A stretch of DNA of 64,000 nt from Corynebacterium pollutisoli. Its GTDB lineage: Bacteria > Actinomycetota > Actinomycetes > Mycobacteriales > Mycobacteriaceae. The first letter of the stretch is position 1. Each line of letters opens with the position of its first letter. Shown piece after piece: positions 46,871-58,800 of the stretch. Under the pieces are notes generated by a model that saw nothing but the letters and a program-made list of their open reading frames with translations, ran no database searches and was not told the origin of the DNA. The translations under genes were made by a program, and so were the position numbers. The stretch covers positions 434,001 through 498,000 of the forward strand of contig NZ_FXAR01000001.1 of NCBI RefSeq assembly GCF_900177745.1, read 5' to 3'.

Positions 46871-48196
46871 CTACTGCAGCAGCGGGTTGTACAGCAGGGA
46901 GTTGCGGCGCGCCGAGCATTCCGTGGCGATCTTGATGTCCTGGGCGATCCTGCCCTCGTCGCGCAGCCGGTACATCGCCGACACCATGCGGTCACGGACG
47001 TTGTCCGGGGACAGGGTGTTGACGAAGATCTTGGTGCCGCCCTCGAACCCGGCGAGCGTCGATACGCGCCATTTGATGTTGACGCGCCAGGGCATGGGCA
47101 GGTCGAGATCGACGGGACGGTGGTGCCACTCCTCGTTGACGGCCACATCCGGGCCGGTCGCGGCGTGGCAGGCGTGGATGAGGTCACTCATGCCACGGAT
47201 CTCGTCGTTGGACTGCAGCCACGGCTCCGGCGTCGCGGAACGGGAGTAGATCGTCAGGGTGGGGTAGCGGTGCCCGAAACCGGCGTGGACCACGGCGTGC
47301 TCGTTCTCCGCGATGATGAGGTTGCGGTAGCCGGCGTAGTCGACGCCCCACTCGTTGTAGATGTTGTGGTTGGTGCGCAGACGGGCGATCTCCAGCTCGG
47401 CCTGGACGGAGCGGGCGTCGATGGCCACGAGCTGCTTGTGCAGGTGGTCGAAGGACGCGCCGGCGGGGGCCAGCCAGTTCTGGAACGCCGCCACGTAGGG
47501 GGCGTAACGGTTGCGCTGGTAGAGGTCGTCGATGCCGTCGATGGTGAACAGCGTGAACGCGAAGTGCTCCTCCGGGGTCAGCGTGCCGGACGAGGCGAGC
47601 TCGTTGTCGTGGGTGGCCTCGTCGGTGAAATGACGGCGGGCGATGATGACGTCGTGACCGCCGCCGAAGTAGGCGGGCACATAGTCCAGCAGCTCCTTCT
47701 CGGAGACGTCCGCGGACTTGCCACCGGCGGTGAGACGGGTGCGCACGATGTCGAGGACGTGCTCGCGGCCCTCCGGATCCGCGAGGTAGGTCTCCATCCG
47801 CTGAGCGGTCTCGGTGTCCATCTCGTAGCCGTAGTTCTTCGCCCAGTAGTCGTAGGAGATGATCTCGAAGAGGTTGGGCACGCGGCGGAACTCCGGCACT
47901 GTGTCGTCGAGTTCGTGGGGGAGCAGGCCGTGGAGGATCCGCCAGTCCGAACCGTCGCGGACGATGCGGGACTTCTCCGGGGGAGTGGCCAGCGGGGTCG
48001 CGGAACAGAATGCACAGCGGTGGTCGCGGTCGTGGGGGCCCAGCGGGGCGGGGTCGACGGCGGGCTTGGACAGGGGCCGATTCCCGCGCCCGGGCACGGT
48101 CCACACCTCGGTTCCGGAGAACGGGTTGACCTGTTTGATCGTGCCGTCGGCCATGATGGTGATGGGATCGCGGTGCGCATTGGCGGGGAGGTTCAT
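46871..48196 (-). CDS. DUF4921 / GalT-like HIT-superfamily protein
   Basis: A 441-residue protein of the DUF4921 family, related to galactose-1-phosphate uridylyltransferases. It has a zinc-like CAFCSATP at about residue 58 and a HIT-type catalytic motif in FDHLHKQLVAID. The start NPFSGTEVWTVPGRGNRPL is typical of the family in Corynebacterium. A nucleotidyl transfer or hydrolysis activity is likely, but the substrate is unknown, and no gal genes are near. ATG 48196 has TAACCT seven bases upstream, leaderless, back to back with the promoter of the next gene. Confidence 0.8.
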   Translation of the reverse strand: MNLPANAHRDPITIMADGTIKQVNPFSGTEVWTVPGRGNRPLSKPAVDPAPLGPHDRDHRCAFCSATPLATPPEKSRIVRDGSDWRILHGLLPHELDDTVPEFRRVPNLFEIISYDYWAKNYGYEMDTETAQRMETYLADPEGREHVLDIVRTRLTAGGKSADVSEKELLDYVPAYFGGGHDVIIARRHFTDEATHDNELASSGTLTPEEHFAFTLFTIDGIDDLYQRNRYAPYVAAFQNWLAPAGASFDHLHKQLVAIDARSVQAELEIARLRTNHNIYNEWGVDYAGYRNLIIAENEHAVVHAGFGHRYPTLTIYSRSATPEPWLQSNDEIRGMSDLIHACHAATGPDVAVNEEWHHRPVDLDLPMPWRVNIKWRVSTLAGFEGGTKIFVNTLSPDNVRDRMVSAMYRLRDEGRIAQDIKIATECSARRNSLLYNPLLQ

Positions 48197-48226
48197 ACCC
48201 ACCAGGTTATTGGCTACTCTGTGCTC

Positions 48227-48607
48227 ATGCCTGCAATCCAGTTCGATGTCCTCATTCCCGACTCCGCTGCGGTCCAGCTCCAGGGGGTGTTCGAGAACGC
48301 GATGGACAAGCTTGTCGACGCCGGCAAGCTCACCTCCGCCGAGGTCACCCACGATCACGCCCCGACCCTGTACGAGGGCGTCGAGGACGGACTGCGGGAG
48401 GACCGCGACGATCTCCACGACGCGCAGGTCCATCGCTACCTCATCCGCGTGGAGGGCCAGACCGGTTCCATGAACCAGCTGGCCATGGTCCTCTCCCGCT
48501 TCCTCACCCCGCAGGCCGACCTGCCCCGCGACGCCGTGCTGCTCGAGCAGGAGCAGAACTACGAGGTGGACGCCACCTATCCTTGGGCGGTGGAGATCCG
48601 CAGGTAG
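48227..48607 (+). CDS. Small acidic conserved protein, unknown
   Basis: A 126-residue acidic protein with no signal or membrane segment. The middle (GVEDGLREDRDDLHDAQVHRYL) and the end (YEVDATYPWAVEIRR) show no family I know. ATG 48227 follows TACTCT by six bases, leaderless. Its last 31 bases overlap the convergent glycerate kinase gene. GCTTGTCGACG at 48310 encodes LVDA. Confidence 0.75.
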   Translation: MPAIQFDVLIPDSAAVQLQGVFENAMDKLVDAGKLTSAEVTHDHAPTLYEGVEDGLREDRDDLHDAQVHRYLIRVEGQTGSMNQLAMVLSRFLTPQADLPRDAVLLEQEQNYEVDATYPWAVEIRR

Positions 48608-49665
48608 TCCGCGGCGATCTGTGCGCCGGCGTCGAAAAGCTGCTTCTCGACGTCGCCCGGCTCACCCATGGCGACCGTGATGACGTCTGCGCCCGGGTCC
48701 ACGTCAATGCGCCCGGCCGCGATCGCGAGGGTCGCGTCGGTGCCCTCCACCAGGTCCGCGATCGTGCCCACGACCTTGCCGGTGAGCGACTGCTCGTCGA
48801 AGGCACCCTCGCCGGTGATCACGAGCTGCGCCTGCGGAATCGACTCCGGCAGGCCGAGGGCGTCGGCGACGAGCGGCGCGCCGGGCAGGACGTGGATGTG
48901 GTCGGCGGTGCCGTGCAGCATCGTCGACAGCCAGTACAGGCCCACCGGAACCGCACCGGCGGCGCCGAAGCCGGGGGTGTGCGGGTCGATGCCGAGGGTC
49001 TCGGCGGCGTGGGTGAGGGCGGCGTCGAGAAGCATGACGTCCTCGGCGGACGCACCCTTCTGCGGCGCGTAGACGGTGGCGGCCTGGGGGACGGTCGCGG
49101 AGACGTCGGTGAGCAGCACCCACTCGACGGCCGCCGCGGGGATGTTGAGCTGGGCGGTGTCGATGCTGTCGAGGTCACCGAGGGAACCGCCGCCCTTCGG
49201 CAGGGAGTAGCCCTCGGCGTTCATCGGGGTGGCACCGAGGGCGACGAGAATGCCCGTGCCCGCGTCCGAGGTGGCGGAACCGCCGAGGCACAGGACGATC
49301 CGGCTCGCGCCGCGGGTCTGGGCGTCGGCGATGAGCACGCCTGTGCCGTAGGTGTCACCCGTGAGCGGCACCTTGTTGTCCGCGACGGCCGGCAGCCCCG
49401 AGGCGGCGGCGATGTCGATGTAGGCGGTCGAACCGTCGAAGACGTAGGAGGCCTCGGTGAGGCGGCCGGCGGCGTCGGTGGTGGGCAGAGTGATCGTCCG
49501 GCCGTCGAAGGTCGCGGCGGTGCCCTCACCCCCGTCGGCCATGGGGGCGAGGGTGATCTCGGCGTCGCGGATGACGGAGCGGACGCCCTCGCCGAGCAGT
49601 CGCGCAGCCTGCTCTGCGGTGGCGGTACCCTTGTAGGAGTCGGGGGCGATGATGATGTGGACCAT
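48577..49665 (-). CDS. Glycerate kinase
   Basis: Class I glycerate 2-kinase family, 362 residues. It begins VHIIIAPDSYKGTATAEQAA and shows MADGGEGTAA, LGGSATSDAGTGILVALGA and VITGEGAFDEQSLTGK. ATG 49665 has TAGACT eight bases upstream; the longer frame adds twelve residues without signals. The C-terminal end overlaps the opposite gene. The paired dispersed words at 48630-48652 lie in codons for DVEKQLFDAG. Confidence 0.93.
   Translation of the reverse strand: MVHIIIAPDSYKGTATAEQAARLLGEGVRSVIRDAEITLAPMADGGEGTAATFDGRTITLPTTDAAGRLTEASYVFDGSTAYIDIAAASGLPAVADNKVPLTGDTYGTGVLIADAQTRGASRIVLCLGGSATSDAGTGILVALGATPMNAEGYSLPKGGGSLGDLDSIDTAQLNIPAAAVEWVLLTDVSATVPQAATVYAPQKGASAEDVMLLDAALTHAAETLGIDPHTPGFGAAGAVPVGLYWLSTMLHGTADHIHVLPGAPLVADALGLPESIPQAQLVITGEGAFDEQSLTGKVVGTIADLVEGTDATLAIAAGRIDVDPGADVITVAMGEPGDVEKQLFDAGAQIAADYLRISTAQG
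48630..48652. repeat. Inverted pair of the dispersed word GCTTNTCGACG
   Basis: CGTCGAAAAGC (48630-48640), one T, then GCTTCTCGACG (48642-48652). This is the only place where two copies face each other. The other 27 copies start at: forward 6026, 14221, 20769, 21387, 26198, 32513, 48310, 51324, 52512, 53761, 55538, 57747, 63447; reverse 12152, 17963, 19419, 22907, 32015, 35801, 39019, 41589, 41879, 49023, 57411, 61191, 61440, 63059. Confidence 0.85.
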
Positions 49666-49758
49666 GGGACCCAAGTCTAGGGGGTAGGGTAAGTGACGCA
49701 TTCAACTCGTCAATGACTTGCATGAATGACGTCTCGCGTGAAAACTGTTAGCCGTTAG

Positions 49759-51150
<1,392 letters not shown>

Positions 51151-51164
51151 GAGACTGCGCCTGC

Positions 51165-51204
51165 ACTGGCCCTGCCGCACCACACTTTGGGCGGCGGGGC
51201 CAGT
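51165..51204 (+). terminator. Hairpin between gdhA and the DivIVA-like gene
   Basis: Arms ACTGGCCCTGCCGC (51165-51178) and GCGGCGGGGCCAGT (51191-51204), one wobble pair, 12-base loop, no T run. It begins 14 bases after the gdhA stop and its right arm ends on the first base of the next gene's TATCGT -10 box, so it may stop gdhA transcription or act in regulation. Confidence 0.5.
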
Positions 51205-51216
51205 ATCGTTTGGGGC

Positions 51217-51921
51217 ATGTACCGCGTTTTCGAAGCCCTGGACGAGCTCAACCAGACCGTGGAGCAGGCCTACGGCGTGCCCATGACCTCCAACTGCATG
51301 GTGCCGCGCCACGACACCCTCGCGCTTCTCGACGATCTCCGTAACGCCCTGCCCGTCGAGATCGACGACGCACAGGATGTCCTGGACAAGCAGGAGGAGA
51401 TTCTCCGCGGGGCCGAGGACCGCGCCCGCGAGATGATCGCCGAGGCGGAGGCCCAGGCGCACGAGATCGTCTCCCGTGCCCAGGCCGACGCCGACCACAT
51501 TGTCGACGACGCCCAGCACCGGGCCACCACCATGGTCGCCAAGGCCGAGGACGATGTCGAGCACATGGTCACCTCGGCGCGGCGGGAGGCGGAGGACACC
51601 GTCCACCGTGCGCAGAACGAGGCCGACCGCCTCATCCAGGACGGTAACGACTCCTACCGTCGCAGCGTCGACGAGGGTATCGCCGAGCAGGAGCGCCTCG
51701 TCTCCGAGTCCGAGGTCGTGCGCCGCGCGAACGAGGAGGCACACCGCATCGTCGACACAGCGCATGCCGATTCCGAGCGTCTGCGCACCGAGTGCGACGA
51801 GTTCGTCGACGGCAAGCTCTCCGAGTTCGAGAGCTCCCTGTCGGAGGTTCTGCGCACCGTCACCCGCGACCGTCAGGCGCTGCGACGGGGCGCAGGTGTG
51901 TCCCGCCGCCGATCTGAGTAG
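51217..51921 (+). CDS. DivIVA-like coiled-coil protein
   Basis: A 234-residue, almost wholly helical protein. After a start MYRVFEALDELNQTVEQAYG resembling DivIVA-type proteins, residues about 50-220 form a long charged coiled coil (DRAREMIAEAEAQAHEIVSRA and repeats with period of about 11). Such proteins bind the membrane or polar growth machinery; here the role is inferred only from the architecture. ATG 51217 lies seven bases after TATCGT, leaderless. GCTTCTCGACG at 51324 encodes LLDD. Followed by yceD-rnc-mutM. Confidence 0.8.
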   Translation: MYRVFEALDELNQTVEQAYGVPMTSNCMVPRHDTLALLDDLRNALPVEIDDAQDVLDKQEEILRGAEDRAREMIAEAEAQAHEIVSRAQADADHIVDDAQHRATTMVAKAEDDVEHMVTSARREAEDTVHRAQNEADRLIQDGNDSYRRSVDEGIAEQERLVSESEVVRRANEEAHRIVDTAHADSERLRTECDEFVDGKLSEFESSLSEVLRTVTRDRQALRRGAGVSRRRSE

Positions 51922-51934
51922 GCTCAGACTCGCT

Positions 51935-52441
51935 ATGACTTCACCTTTTGTGTTTCACGTTGCCCGTCTCACCGACTTCGAGCAGCGCACCCAGACCGGC
52001 CCCGCCCCCACCCGGATCGGACCGGAGATGATCGGTATCGCCGAGGGCGCGGAGGTCACCGTCGACGCGTCGCTCACCCAGCTCGGCGGGGGAGTGCTCG
52101 CCGACGCCACCGTCACCGGCCAGCTGACCGGCCAGTGCGTCCGCTGCCTCGGGGATCTCAACCCGCCGCTGGATCTGCGCGTCCAGCAGGTGTTCTCCGG
52201 GTCCGATGACTTCGTCACCGGTGAGGAGGACGACGAGGGCGAGGTCGACGAGCTGCCCGAGATCGTCGGCGATGAGATCGACCTGCTCCAGGCCGTCATC
52301 GACGAGGCCGGCCTCACCCTGCCGTTCAACCCGACGTGCGAGGGCGGTTGCGATGCCTCCGACACCCCCTCCCCGGACGGTGTGTCCGGCGAGCACAAGC
52401 CCCTCGACCCGCGGTGGGCCGACCTGGAGAAGTTCCTGTGA
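51935..52441 (+). CDS. YceD/DUF177 family protein
   Basis: A 168-residue protein of the DUF177 (YceD) family, which in other bacteria is linked to 23S rRNA accumulation. Two cysteine pairs are present: CVRCLGDL and CEGGC. The middle is acidic (TGEEDDEGEVDELPEI). It normally precedes rpmF; here it precedes rnc, overlapping its GTG by four bases (GTGA), so rRNA processing is a shared theme. Confidence 0.9.
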   Translation: MTSPFVFHVARLTDFEQRTQTGPAPTRIGPEMIGIAEGAEVTVDASLTQLGGGVLADATVTGQLTGQCVRCLGDLNPPLDLRVQQVFSGSDDFVTGEEDDEGEVDELPEIVGDEIDLLQAVIDEAGLTLPFNPTCEGGCDASDTPSPDGVSGEHKPLDPRWADLEKFL

Positions 52442-53193
52442 GCCGGAAGCGCCACCGTCCCACCGGGGAGGAGGCGCTCGCCACGGCCTTCGCCGCGGTC
52501 GATCACACCCCGCTTCTCGACGCCCTCGGTGTCGCCCTCCCCGACGAACTCCTGCGGCACGCCCTGACGCACCGCAGCTTCGCCAACGAGAACGGCAACC
52601 TGCCCAACAACGAGCGCCTCGAGTTCCTCGGTGACGCCGTCCTCGGCCTGTCCGTGGCCAACCAGCTCTACGAGCAGTACCCCTCGCGCCCGGAGTCGGA
52701 CATCTCGAAGATGCGCGCGTCGATCGTGTCGCGTTTCGGCCTGGCCGACATCGCCCGGGAGATCCACCTCGGCGAGCACATTCTCCTCGGCAAGGGGGAG
52801 CTGGTCACCGACGGCCGGGAGAAGGACTCCATCCTCGCCGACACCACTGAGGCCCTCTTCGGTGCCATCTACCTCGAGCACGGCTTCGAGACCGCCCGTG
52901 GTGTCATCCTGCGGTTGTTCGCGGAGAAGATCGACCGGGCGTCGGCAAGCAACATCCACCGGGACTGGAAGACGACGCTGCAGGAACGCGTCGCCGAGCT
53001 CAAGCTCCCGATGCCGGTGTACGAGGCGACATCGACCGGACCGGAGCACGACCTGACGTTCTCCGCGACGGTGACTGTCAACGGGCGCGTGCTCGGCAGC
53101 GGCGTCGGCGGCAGCAAGAAGTTCGCCGAGCAGGAGTCCGCCCGCCAGGCGTTCCTGCTGCTGCGGGAGAATCCGCGTGCCGGAACTGCCTGA
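52438..53193 (+). CDS. rnc: Ribonuclease III
   Basis: Double-strand-specific RNase of 251 residues that processes rRNA precursors and some mRNAs. The signature [14 protein letters not shown], the second metal site [12 protein letters not shown] and a C-terminal dsRBD ([34 protein letters not shown]) are intact. GTG 52438 overlaps the previous stop. It overlaps mutM by 17 bases. Confidence 0.97.
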   Translation: MSRKRHRPTGEEALATAFAAVDHTPLLDALGVALPDELLRHALTHRSFANENGNLPNNERLEFLGDAVLGLSVANQLYEQYPSRPESDISKMRASIVSRFGLADIAREIHLGEHILLGKGELVTDGREKDSILADTTEALFGAIYLEHGFETARGVILRLFAEKIDRASASNIHRDWKTTLQERVAELKLPMPVYEATSTGPEHDLTFSATVTVNGRVLGSGVGGSKKFAEQESARQAFLLLRENPRAGTA

Positions 53194-53983
53194 GGTCGAG
53201 GTGGTGCGCCGCGGGCTCGAGGCGCACGTGCTCGACGGCGTCTTCGAGGACGTCGAGGTACTCCACCCGCGCGCCAACCGCGGGCAGGACGTCCCGCTCG
53301 CGGACCTGCTCGTTGGTGCTCGCATCACGGCGGTGCGCCGGCGCGGCAAGTACCTGTGGCTCGATCTCGGCGAGGATGCCCTCTACGTCCACCTGGGCAT
53401 GAGCGGGCAGATGCTCATCGGGCCCACATCCTCACCCCATGTGCGGATCCGGGCGCGGGTCTCCGGGCGGGATCTCAATTTCGTCGACCAGCGCACGTTC
53501 GGCCGCTGGCTCTACACCCCGCAGGTCGCCGGGGTGCCGGTGCCGGTGGCGCACATCGCGCGGGATCCGCTGGAGGCGGACTTCGACCGCGTGGCCACGG
53601 CGCGGCTCATCCGCCGGAAGCGGTCGGCGATCAAGGCGGTGCTGCTCAACCAGGAGGTCGTCAGCGGCATCGGCAACATCTACGCCGACGAGGCGCTGTG
53701 GCAGGCGGGCATCGCGCCGACCAGGCGGGCTTCGTCACTCCTGCAGCGCGAGGCCGTCGCGCTTCTCGACGCCGCCGAGGAAGTCATGCGCCGTGCCCTC
53801 GCCGAGGGAGGAACGTCCTTCGACTCCCTGTACGTCAACGTCAACGGAGAATCCGGGTACTTCTCGCGGTCCCTCAACGCCTACGGCCGCGAGGGGGAGC
53901 CCTGCCGCCGGTGCGGGACGCCGCTGCGGCGCATCGTCGTGGGTGGGCGGTCGTCGCACTACTGCTCGGAGTGCCAGCACTGA
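53177..53983 (+). CDS. mutM: Formamidopyrimidine-DNA glycosylase
   Basis: Base-excision repair enzyme for 8-oxoguanine, 268 residues. It begins [13 protein letters not shown], with the catalytic proline after Met removal and Glu next to it, the lysine in [11 protein letters not shown], the H2TH region [18 protein letters not shown] and the zinc finger [18 protein letters not shown] 53177 lies inside the end of rnc. GCTTCTCGACG at 53761 encodes LLDA. Confidence 0.97.
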   Translation: MPELPEVEVVRRGLEAHVLDGVFEDVEVLHPRANRGQDVPLADLLVGARITAVRRRGKYLWLDLGEDALYVHLGMSGQMLIGPTSSPHVRIRARVSGRDLNFVDQRTFGRWLYTPQVAGVPVPVAHIARDPLEADFDRVATARLIRRKRSAIKAVLLNQEVVSGIGNIYADEALWQAGIAPTRRASSLLQREAVALLDAAEEVMRRALAEGGTSFDSLYVNVNGESGYFSRSLNAYGREGEPCRRCGTPLRRIVVGGRSSHYCSECQH

Positions 53984-54048
53984 GAGGCGTCGGTAACAGT
54001 TTCGTTTCTGGCTGTGTCCTGCCACACATATAGGGTTACCTTTAAAGG

Positions 54049-55524
54049 ATGGACCAACTCGAGAACTTCGTCACAGGGACGATCAACGACAACCTGTGGA
54101 CCGCCGTACCGTGGGTGCTCATCGCGGCCGGCGTGTACTTCGCCATCCGCACCATCCTCGTGCAGATCCGCATGGTGCCGGACATGTTCCGCGCCGTCAT
54201 GGAGAAGCCCAACTCCCCGGGCAAGGACCATGACGAGGAGTACGGCGGCATCTCCGCCTTCCAGGCGTTCACCATCTCCGCCGCCTCCCGCGTGGGAACC
54301 GGCAACATCGCCGGTGTGGCCGTGGCCATCACTCTCGGTGGCCCCGGTGCCGTGTTCTGGATGTGGATGATCGCCCTCATCGGTGGTGCGACCGCCTTCA
54401 TCGAGTCCACCCTCGCCCAGCTGTGGAAGACCAAGGATGCGGACGGCAACTACCACGGCGGCCCCGCGTACTACATGACCCGCGGCATGAACGCGAAGTG
54501 GCTGGCGGTCCTCTTCGCCATCTTCATCTCCATCACCTACGGTTTCGTGTACAACGCGATCCAGACCAACTCCATCGCGGAGGCTGTCGGTGGCTCCCTC
54601 GAGCGCGACGACAACGGGTTCAAGATGGCCGTCGGTGGCATCCTGGCGCTGCTCACCGCGTTGATCATCTTCGGCGGTGTGCGCCGTATCGCCAGCGCCA
54701 CCCAGATCATCGTGCCGTTCATGGCGATCGCCTACATCGTGGTCGCCATCATCGTCATCGCGCTGCGCATCCAGGAGGTGCCGGGCGTCATCGTCGACAT
54801 CGTCACCCACGCCCTCGGTTTCAAGGAGATTGTCGGCGCGACCATCGGCGCCGCCTTCATGAACGGCATGCGCCGCGGCCTGTTCTCCAACGAGGCCGGC
54901 ATGGGTTCCGCCCCGAACGCCGCCGCCACCGCGACCGTGTCCCACCCGGTCAAGCAGGGCCTGGTGCAGACCCTCGGCGTGTATTTCGACACCCTGCTCA
55001 TCTGTTCCATCACCGCCTTCATCATCCTGCTGGGCAAGAACGAGATCGCCTACGGCGAGGAGGTCCAGGGGGCGGCGCTGACCCAGGCCGCACTGGCCAG
55101 TGAGGTCGGCGCGTGGGGCACCCACTTCGTCACCTTCATCCTTTTCTTCCTGGCGTTCTCCTCGATCCTGGGCAACTACTACCTCGCCCAGACCAACATC
55201 GAGTACCTCACCAAGTCGAACCTGTGGCTCAACGTCTTCCGCGTCGTGGTCGTGGCCTTCGTCTTCTTCGGTGCCGTCGGCTCCCTGCCGCTGGTGTGGG
55301 CCCTGGGCGACACCTTCGCCGCGACCATGGTCTTCATCAACCTCATCGCGATCATCCCGCTCGGTGGCGTGGCCATCAAGCTGCTCAAGAACTACGGCGA
55401 GCAGCGCCGCCGGGGCATCGACCCGGTCTTCCACCGCGACATGCTGCCCGAGCTGAAGAACGTCGAGTACTGGGACGGCTCCGATCCGGTCACCCGCCGC
55501 TCCCTCGAGGACCGCGTCCAGTGA
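54049..55524 (+). CDS. Alanine/glycine:cation symporter (AGCS family)
   Basis: Sodium-coupled amino-acid transporter of 491 residues with about eleven helices. It contains the family pattern FQAFTISAASRVGTGNIAGVAVAI, TLAQLWKTKD, GGPAYYMTRGM and GLFSNEAGMGSAPNAAATA. ATG 54049 follows AAAGG; TACCTT at 54037 lies six bases before it, and TATAGG a little further upstream could also serve as a -10 box. It shares a GTGA overlap with acylphosphatase. Confidence 0.94.
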   Translation: MDQLENFVTGTINDNLWTAVPWVLIAAGVYFAIRTILVQIRMVPDMFRAVMEKPNSPGKDHDEEYGGISAFQAFTISAASRVGTGNIAGVAVAITLGGPGAVFWMWMIALIGGATAFIESTLAQLWKTKDADGNYHGGPAYYMTRGMNAKWLAVLFAIFISITYGFVYNAIQTNSIAEAVGGSLERDDNGFKMAVGGILALLTALIIFGGVRRIASATQIIVPFMAIAYIVVAIIVIALRIQEVPGVIVDIVTHALGFKEIVGATIGAAFMNGMRRGLFSNEAGMGSAPNAAATATVSHPVKQGLVQTLGVYFDTLLICSITAFIILLGKNEIAYGEEVQGAALTQAALASEVGAWGTHFVTFILFFLAFSSILGNYYLAQTNIEYLTKSNLWLNVFRVVVVAFVFFGAVGSLPLVWALGDTFAATMVFINLIAIIPLGGVAIKLLKNYGEQRRRGIDPVFHRDMLPELKNVEYWDGSDPVTRRSLEDRVQ

Positions 55525-55802
55525 AGCGGCTCGTAGCGCTTGTCGACGGCCACGTGCAGGGCGTCGGCTTCCGGTGGTGGGTCCGCGGTGAGGCCACGGA
55601 GCTGGGACTCGCCGGTTCCGCGGAGAACCTCACCGACGGTCGCGTGCGCGTTGTCCTGGAAGGTCCGGACGACCCGGTCGGCGAGATGCTCGCCCGCCTG
55701 GAGGAGCAGCCCTCCGCGTACCGACGTCCCGGTCGCGTCGACTCCGTCACCCATGAGTGGGAGGAGCCTGCGGGGGAGACCGGTTTCCAGGTGTTAGCCT
55801 GA
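55521..55802 (+). CDS. acyP: Acylphosphatase
   Basis: A 93-residue enzyme with the signature GHVQGVGFRWWVRGEA (phosphate-binding Arg) and the catalytic Asn in ENLTDGRVRVVLEG. GTG 55521 overlaps the symporter stop. In many bacteria this gene lies directly before smc, as here. The end overlaps the probable -10 box of smc. GCTTGTCGACG at 55538 encodes LVDG. Confidence 0.94.
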   Translation: MKRLVALVDGHVQGVGFRWWVRGEATELGLAGSAENLTDGRVRVVLEGPDDPVGEMLARLEEQPSAYRRPGRVDSVTHEWEEPAGETGFQVLA

Positions 55803-55806
55803 CCGG

Positions 55807-58800
55807 GTGCACCTGAAATCGCTGACGCTGAGGGGATTCAAGTCCTTCGCGTCTGCGACGACCCTGAAATTCGAGCCCGGCATCTGTGCCGTCGTCGGGC
55901 CGAACGGGTCGGGTAAGTCCAATGTCGTCGACGCCCTGGCGTGGGTCATGGGCGAGCAGGGGGCGAAGACCCTGCGTGGCGGCAAGATGCAGGACGTCAT
56001 CTTCGCGGGCGCCGGTGACCGGAAGCCGCTGGGCCGGGCGGAGGTGACGCTGACGATCGACAACTCTGACGGCGCGCTGCCGATCGACTACACCGAGGTC
56101 TCGATCACTCGCCGCATGTTCCGGGACGGTGCGGGCGAGTACGAGATCAACGGGGCCCGCGCCCGCCTCATGGACATCCAGGAGCTGTTGTCCGATTCGG
56201 GTATCGGCCGGGAGATGCACGTCATCGTGGGGCAGGGGCGTCTGGCGCAGATCCTCGAGTCCCGCCCGGAGGAGCGCCGCGCCTTCATCGAGGAGGCGGC
56301 GGGCGTGCTCAAGCACCGGCGTCGCAAGGAGAAGGCGCAGCGCAAGCTCGTCGGCATGCAGGCCAACCTGGATCGTCTGCAGGATCTCACCGATGAGTTG
56401 GGCAAGCAGCTCAAGCCGTTGGCCCGGCAGGCGGAGGCGGCGCAGCGTGCGCAGACGGTCCAGGCCACGCTGCGCGACGCCCGCCTCCGCCTCGCCGGCG
56501 AACGCGTGCACCGTCTGCGGCGCGAGTTCGAGGACGCCGACCGGCGGGCCCGCCTGCTCGCCGAGCAGGTCGAGGAAGTCACGGGGCTGCTGGAGGAGGC
56601 CAGCGGGGAGCAGCTGGAGATCGAGACCGAGCTGGAGACCCTCGTCCCGCAGGCGGAGGCCGCCCAGCAGCTGTGGTTCACCCTCTCCACCCTGGCGGAG
56701 CGCGTGTCGGCCACCGCCCGCATCGCCGCCGAGCGCGCGTCGAACGCGGATGTCGTCGCCTACAACGGGCCGGATCCGGAGGCGCTCGAGCGGCGCGCGG
56801 AGCAGGCCGACGAGGAGCTCGCCGAGCTCACCGAGGCCGTGGAGGTCGCCGCCGAGCGGCTCGAGTCGATCCGCGACGAGGTGTTCGAGCGCGAGGAGGC
56901 GCGTCGGGAAGCGGAGGCCGAGCACATGGCGCAGGTCCGCGCCATCGCCGATCGTCGTGAAGGTGTGGTCCGTCTCATCGCCGCGGAGGAGTCCCTGGCC
57001 GGGCAAGTGGCGTCCGCCGAGCAGGAGATCGCGCACCAGGCGGAGACCCTCGCCGAGACCCTGCGCCGCACGAAGACCGCCCAGGCCGAGGCCGAGGAGG
57101 TCGCGGCGAAGATCACCGAACTCCAGGCCGAGCGGGCCCCGCTGGAGGACGCGCACATCCGGGCCGCCAGCGAGGCCGGGGCCGCCGACAAGCGCCTCGA
57201 CCAGCTGCGCGACGAGCAGCTGGAGCGGGAGCGGGCAGTGTACTCGCTGGAGTCGCGCATCGAGACGCTGCGGCAGAACGTGCCCGTCGCCGCCGTCGAC
57301 CTCGACTGGCCCAGCCTGGCCTCGCTGCTGCGCACGCAGCACGCCACCGCGGTGTCGGCGGCGCTCGGTGCGCACGCGGAGGCGCTGGTGGGCGCGGTGG
57401 ACGAGGGGGTCGTCGAGAAGCTCGACGGGGCCTCGCGCACCGTCCTCGTCGACGCGGGCAACCGCGGTGACACCTGGCGCCTCGACGCCGATCTCCCCAC
57501 CGGCGCCACCTGGCTACTCGATCACATCGACGCTGACGAGCGGCTCGCGCGGACCCTCAACCGCCTGCTTGCCGACGTCGCGCTCGCCCCCGATCTGCCC
57601 GCCGCCCGCGCGGTCGTCCACGCGGACCCGCGCCTGCGCGCCGTCACGCCCGACGGCGTCCTCGTCGGCGAGGGCTGGATCCAGGCCGGCCGGGGTGCGG
57701 TGTCCCCGGTCGAGGTGAACACCCAGATCGCCGACGCCGAAACAGAGCTTCTCGACGCCCGCGCCGTCCTCGACCAACTCTCCGGCACCCTCGAGGGCGC
57801 CCGGATCGCCGCCGAGGAATCGCGGGTCGACGCCGCCGCCACGAAGGCGGCGCTGCGCGAACACGACCAGGCGCTCGCCGGCTGGGAGCGCGACCTGGCC
57901 CGTCTGCAGAAGCAGTACGAGGCGAACCGGGCGGAGCACCAGCGCGCCGCCGAGCGCGCCACGGGTGCCGACGCCCGCCTCGCCGAACTCCGCGACCAGC
58001 TCGACGAGGCCCGCGACCGGCTCTCCCGCGTGGAGGACACCGACGCCCCGGAGGAACCCTCGACCCACGCCCGCGACGAGGCGAACACCGCGCTCGCGCA
58101 GGTCAAGGCCATGGAGATGGAGGCCACCCTCGCCCTGCGCACCGCTGAGGAACGCGCCGGGCAGGCCGCCGGCAAGGGGGAGGGGCTGCGTCGCCAGGCC
58201 GCGCACGAGCGGCAGGCGAAGGCACGACACGACGAGGTGATGCGGAAGCGTCGGGAAGCGGCGGAACTGGCGGGCGTCGTCAAGCAGGGTGCGCTCGACG
58301 TCGCCGCCCGGGTGGCGGACGCGACGGAGCGGGCGGCGTCGGAACGCGACGACCTCGCACGGCAGCGCGCCGAGCTGAGCTCCCGCCTGTCGCGGGCGAA
58401 GGACAAGGTGGGCGCGGCCCGGCAGCAGCTGGGCCGACTCACCGACAACGCCCACGCCGGCGACATCGCGCGCACCCAGGCGCAGGTGCGTATCGACGAG
58501 GCCGAGACCAAGATCGTCGAACAGCTCGGCCTGTCCATCACCGACCTCATGGCCGACTACACCCCCGGAGAGGACTTCGACCGCCCCGCGGAGGAGAAAC
58601 GTCTCGCCCGGGCCGAGAAGGACCTGCGCGCGCTGGGCAAGGTCAACCCGCTGGCGCTCGAGGAGTTCAAGGCCCTCGAGGAACGCTACGAGTTCCTGTC
58701 CACCCAGCTCGACGACGTCATCCAGGCCCGCAAGGATCTCACCGGCGTCATCGACGAGGTCGACGCCAAGATCCTCCAGCTGTTCACCGACGCCTGGGTC

